Both the position numbers and the translations under genes were made by a program. Source: an uncultured Bacteroidales bacterium (GTDB taxonomy: Bacteria; Bacteroidota; Bacteroidia; Bacteroidales; Muribaculaceae). From it: a stretch of DNA of 35,607 nucleotides. How positions within the stretch are numbered: position 1 is the first letter of the stretch; each line of letters starts with the position of its first letter. Below are positions 33,079 to 35,607 of this stretch, in pieces. The notes under the pieces were generated by a model. It ran no database searches, had not been told where the DNA came from, and was given only the letters and a program-made list of their open reading frames with translations. The stretch spans positions 1 to 35,607 of the forward strand of contig CANPDU010000035.1 in assembly GCA_947573135.1 (NCBI GenBank), in the 5' to 3' direction.

Positions 33079-33417
33079 ATGAATATGAAAAAACTATTTT
33101 TAGTGGCATTCCTCAGTCTCGGTTCACTCGGTAGCTCGGCAGAGGTCCGGTATCAAAGTATTGACAATATCAGAGATACGAATATCGTTCTTGTAGATAA
33201 AGACGCTCCTGACAAGGTTGAAATTACCGATGCCGTATTTTACAACGACGGTAAGGAGTATCAGGCCAAACAGATCAGATGCGATCTCAGGAATGGTGTC
33301 GCGACATATAAGCTGAAGTTCAGACGTTTTACTGTTTTCAAAAATTGTAAGATCGTTCTGACTGTCAACGGGGAAAAGATAACAGTTGATGTTCAGAAAG
33401 GTATGTCGGACAGATAA
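33079..33417 (+). CDS. Small secreted protein of unknown function
   Basis: I do not recognise this 112-residue protein. An N-terminal signal peptide (MNMKKLFLVAFLSLGSLGSS, cleavage near 21) is followed by a compact beta-rich mature part of about 90 residues with alternating charged and hydrophobic residues (YKLKFRRFTVFKNCKIVLTV) and a Cys at two places. A second in-frame ATG two codons later (33085) is an equally good start. It follows the membrane-anchored regulator by 155 bases and has its own promoter with a palindrome, so it could be a target of that regulator; this is speculation from position. A strong hairpin terminator follows. Confidence 0.7.
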   Translation: MNMKKLFLVAFLSLGSLGSSAEVRYQSIDNIRDTNIVLVDKDAPDKVEITDAVFYNDGKEYQAKQIRCDLRNGVATYKLKFRRFTVFKNCKIVLTVNGEKITVDVQKGMSDR

Positions 33418-33438
33418 TAGAGAGATGCGGTTAAAAAG

Positions 33439-33475
33439 TATGTCCCGTCGCTGTTGAAGTGAGCGGTGGGACATA
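33439..33475. terminator. Bidirectional hairpin terminator between convergent genes
   Basis: TATGTCCCGTCGCT (33439-33452) pairs with AGCGGTGGGACATA (33462-33475) in a 14-bp stem with two G-U pairs and a 9-base loop. On the - strand the stem is followed by CTTTTTAA, a good T-tract for ending the nagB message. On the + strand it is followed by TTATTTATA. It separates the stops at 33417 and 33510. Confidence 0.8.
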
Positions 33476-33509
33476 TTATTTATATCGGAATGTTTTGATC
33501 AGCGTGAGA

Positions 33510-34319
33510 TCAGAGCTGTGAGTCGGGGTTGAGGTTGGCGGCTTCGATGTCTTTGAAGTAACGGTAGGTGCTGACTTTGAGTTCGGCGCATGCGTCTTCG
33601 TCGGCTACGATGAGAGCTTTGGGGTGCATCTGGAGAGCGGAGATTGTCCACATCTGTGAGATGCCGCCTTCGACACCGTGCTGGAGAGCGCGGGCTTTGT
33701 TGTGGCCGTTGACGATGAGAAGGACACTGCGGGCTGCCATGATTGTGCCGACACCTACGGTAAGGGCGGTCTTGGGAACGAGGTTGACATTGTTCTCGAA
33801 GAAACGCGAATTTGCGATAATGGTGTCCTGAGTGAGGGTTTTCATGCGAGTGCGTGATGTGAGCGACGATCCGGGTTCGTTGAACGCGATGTGTCCGTCA
33901 GGACCTACACCGCCGAGGAAGAGGTCGATGCCGCCGTAGGATTTGATCTTTTCTTCGTAACGGGCGCATTCGGCGATCGGGTCTTCGGCGTTGCCGTTGA
34001 GGATGTTGACGTTTTCTGGCAGAATGTCGATCTGGTTGAAGAAGTTTGTCCACATGAATGTGTAGTAGCTCTGCTCGTGGTCACGGGGTATGCCGCAGTA
34101 TTCGTCCATGTTGAAAGTTACGACGTTGCGGAATGAAACTTTGCCTTCTTTGTTGAGCTTGATAAGGTTTTTGTACATGCCGAGGGGCGAGCTTCCGGTC
34201 GGGCATCCGAGCACGAACGGATGTTCGGCTGTAGGTTTGGCTTCATTGATGCGGGCTGCAACGTAGTTGGCTGCCCAGCGCGACACTTCGTCGTAATTGT
34301 TTTCGATGATAAGTCTCAT
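33510..34319 (-). CDS. nagB: Glucosamine-6-phosphate deaminase
   Basis: NagB converts glucosamine 6-phosphate to fructose 6-phosphate and ammonia, linking amino-sugar use to glycolysis. All key residues fall where they do in E. coli NagB: D72 in [10 protein letters not shown]141 and H143 in [11 protein letters not shown], and E148. The 269 residues fit the family (about 266). The phosphate-loop [10 protein letters not shown] is at about 41-50. It is transcribed toward the terminator at 33439-33475. A -7 box precedes the start (34360-34367), so it need not depend on the serine hydrolase gene upstream. Confidence 0.97.
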   Translation of the reverse strand: MRLIIENNYDEVSRWAANYVAARINEAKPTAEHPFVLGCPTGSSPLGMYKNLIKLNKEGKVSFRNVVTFNMDEYCGIPRDHEQSYYTFMWTNFFNQIDILPENVNILNGNAEDPIAECARYEEKIKSYGGIDLFLGGVGPDGHIAFNEPGSSLTSRTRMKTLTQDTIIANSRFFENNVNLVPKTALTVGVGTIMAARSVLLIVNGHNKARALQHGVEGGISQMWTISALQMHPKALIVADEDACAELKVSTYRYFKDIEAANLNPDSQL

Positions 34320-34359
34320 TTTATTGATAGTTGAGTTTGGATAGTTTGTGATTGGTATG

Positions 34360-34367
34360 CAAATTTA
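34360..34367 (-). promoter_or_regulatory. Candidate -7 box for nagB
   Basis: On the - strand TAAATTTG matches TAnnTTTG exactly, 40 bases before the nagB ATG. The -33 element expected 20 bases further upstream does not match TTTG, and that position falls in the end of the serine hydrolase gene. The call rests on the -7 box and on the 52-base gap. Confidence 0.4.
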
Positions 34368-34371
34368 CTAA

Positions 34372-35475
34372 TTATTTTTGGTTGTGGTGTTCGAGGACGG
34401 GCAGTATATAGTCCCACACGAGATTTAAAACCTGCTGATATTTCTGCGAATTGGCTGTGATGGCCACCACTGCGTCATTGTCCGGCATCACGATGATAAA
34501 CTGGCAGCCTGTGCCGTCGGCGCGGAACGCGTTGTTGCGGCAGCGCCATACCTGATAGCCGTAGCCCTGCACCCAGTCGCTGTTGATGAAATCCTCGTCT
34601 GTCGGAATGAATTCGAGGCTGTTGGGTGTGCCCTGTACTGATTGTATGTGTCGCGACGACATTAGGTCGATCCACTCGGCCGGGACGAGCTGACGGCCTT
34701 GCCACTCTCCCCGGTCGAGCATTAGCTGACCGGCTTTTGCAAGATCTTCGGTCCGCAGCCATAGTCCCCAGCCGCCGGTGTTGATGCCTTCGGGGCTCTC
34801 GTCCCACTTGGACCCTTCGATGCCCATCGGCTCGAAAAGACGTTCGTTGAGGTAGTCGAGCAGTTTTTTGCCGGTGCGCTTTTGTATGGCGGCCGAAAGC
34901 ATGTATGTGCCCATGCTGTTGTAGCTGAAGACTGTGCCGGGTTCATATTCGACAGGATATGACAGGAACTGCTTTATCCATGATGTAGAGTCGTTGGCTG
35001 TGATTTCTGTATATAGCTCGGGCGCGTGTGCGTGACCGCTCGACATAGTCAGCAGATCTTCGACTGTCATCGCGGCGAGATTGTCGTCGACGGAGTCGGG
35101 AAGATACTCGGGGAAAATCTCCGTGATGCGTTCGTCAAGTCTTATGATGCTGTCGGCAACTGCCAATCCGACGCCGAGCGACGTGAATGTTTTGCTGACC
35201 GAATATAATATATGTAATGAGTCGGGATGCGCACCGTTCGCCCAGTGTTCATAGATGACACTGTCGTTTTGAACAACCATGACGCTGTGGAGTTCGATAT
35301 CCTCGGCGCCGGCCTTGGTCCAGAGGCTGTCGGCGGCTGTGGCGAGACTGACGGGTGTCTCTGCCCGCGGCAGCGATGTGTCGGATGTATCCGGTTGTTT
35401 TGACGTGCATCCGGCCATGATCGCGGACGCTATCATGGTAGAAGATAAGATTTTTAATAATGCTGATGTTTGCAT
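34372..35475 (-). CDS. Lipoprotein serine hydrolase of the beta-lactamase/CubicO family
   Basis: This protein has about 367 residues from the ATG at 35475, chosen because it begins a lipoprotein signal (MQTSALLKILSSTMIASAIM, then AGC; Cys at residue 23). An upstream GTG start at 35505 would add ten residues before it. The fold is the class C beta-lactamase type (PF00144): the nucleophile motif SVSK with catalytic Ser, a tyrosine motif written YNS (the classic form is YSN), and an ADGTGCQ segment near the end that stands for the usual GxxGQ. The YNSMGTYML pattern resembles 6-aminohexanoate-dimer-type and esterase members rather than true beta-lactamases. The substrate is unknown, and antibiotic resistance should not be assumed. 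nagB follows after 52 bases. Confidence 0.88.
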   Translation of the reverse strand: MQTSALLKILSSTMIASAIMAGCTSKQPDTSDTSLPRAETPVSLATAADSLWTKAGAEDIELHSVMVVQNDSVIYEHWANGAHPDSLHILYSVSKTFTSLGVGLAVADSIIRLDERITEIFPEYLPDSVDDNLAAMTVEDLLTMSSGHAHAPELYTEITANDSTSWIKQFLSYPVEYEPGTVFSYNSMGTYMLSAAIQKRTGKKLLDYLNERLFEPMGIEGSKWDESPEGINTGGWGLWLRTEDLAKAGQLMLDRGEWQGRQLVPAEWIDLMSSRHIQSVQGTPNSLEFIPTDEDFINSDWVQGYGYQVWRCRNNAFRADGTGCQFIIVMPDNDAVVAITANSQKYQQVLNLVWDYILPVLEHHNQK

Positions 35476-35555
35476 AGCGGATGAATGAAAAAGAAAACCG
35501 ATCACCTTGAAAGATGGTCGGTCGAATGATATGAGAGTGATAATGATTTGACAAG

Positions 35556-35607
35556 TGGGCGCTGAGGGATTCGAACCCCCGACCCTCTGCTTGTAAGGCA
35601 GACGCTC
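35556..35607 (-). tRNA. tRNA-Val (anticodon UAC), cut at the right edge
   Basis: Read on the - strand, the 3' two-thirds of a tRNA is visible: anticodon stem TCTGC/GCAGA with loop CTTACAA, giving anticodon UAC (Val). A 5-base variable loop follows. The T-stem and loop include GGTTCGAATCC, then the acceptor strand AGCGCCC and discriminator A. No CCA is encoded. The D-arm and the 5' acceptor strand lie outside the window. Confidence 0.88.

Noticed and set aside
119-35607. CRISPR arrays, prophage genes or complete insertion sequences
   Set aside because: No regularly spaced direct repeats, cas genes, integrase, transposase or phage structural genes are seen in the window.

Overview
The window looks like a member of the Bacteroidales, most likely a gut Muribaculaceae relative; the family-level placement is inference. 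The evidence is near-even base composition, several promoters that match the Bacteroidetes consensus (TTTG-like -33, TAnnTTTG -7), secreted proteins with C-terminal Por/type IX-style sorting tails, a streptopain-type C10 protease, and Bacteroidetes families DUF4292 and DUF4919. Every protein assignment was read from the translated sequence alone. No database search was run.

Layout. (a) 1-8689, + strand: three tandem genes for secreted proteins with sorting tails. They are a 5'-truncated large protein, a C10 cysteine protease with intact catalytic residues, and a 1331-residue repeat protein. A strong bidirectional terminator (8712-8745) closes the block. (b) 8774-17536, - strand: a housekeeping and envelope cluster, read in the order dUTPase, TPR protein, DUF4292 lipoprotein, catalytically degenerate EnvC-like LytM protein, MOP-family flippase, dGTPase-like HD protein, and a TPM-domain protein with zinc-ribbon-like CxxC pairs and a glycine-rich tail. 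A good promoter lies in front of dut. (c) 17655-25364, - strand: one apparent operon for a MacAB-TolC-like efflux pump (adaptor, ATPase, two separate permeases, TolC-like protein). It is followed by a response regulator that has a Fis-type HTH but no AAA+ domain, and by its histidine kinase. (d) 25559-25909, + strand: a small His-rich secreted protein divergent from the pump operon, with a 7+7 bp inverted repeat between them. (e) 25910-28683, - strand: pdxJ, exbB/tolQ, exbD/tolR and a TonB-like protein. (f) 28810-30783, + strand: an ACT-like stand-alone protein, NAD kinase and a YgjP-like metallopeptidase. (g) 30767-31552, - strand: DUF4919 protein. (h) 31553-33417: a 315-base gene-free stretch with an unexplained 83-base inverted repeat, then a membrane-anchored putative regulator and a small secreted protein. 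(i) 33510-35475, - strand: nagB and a lipoprotein serine hydrolase. (j) A tRNA-Val gene is cut by the right edge.

How the parts work together. Region b joins nucleotide-pool cleaning with envelope assembly. Region c is a self-contained export and sensing module. Region e powers outer-membrane transport or Tol-Pal-type functions. The left edge starts beside a possible mobile-element end and the right edge stops inside a tRNA. This fits a draft contig broken at repeats, though a simple cut of a larger sequence would look the same.
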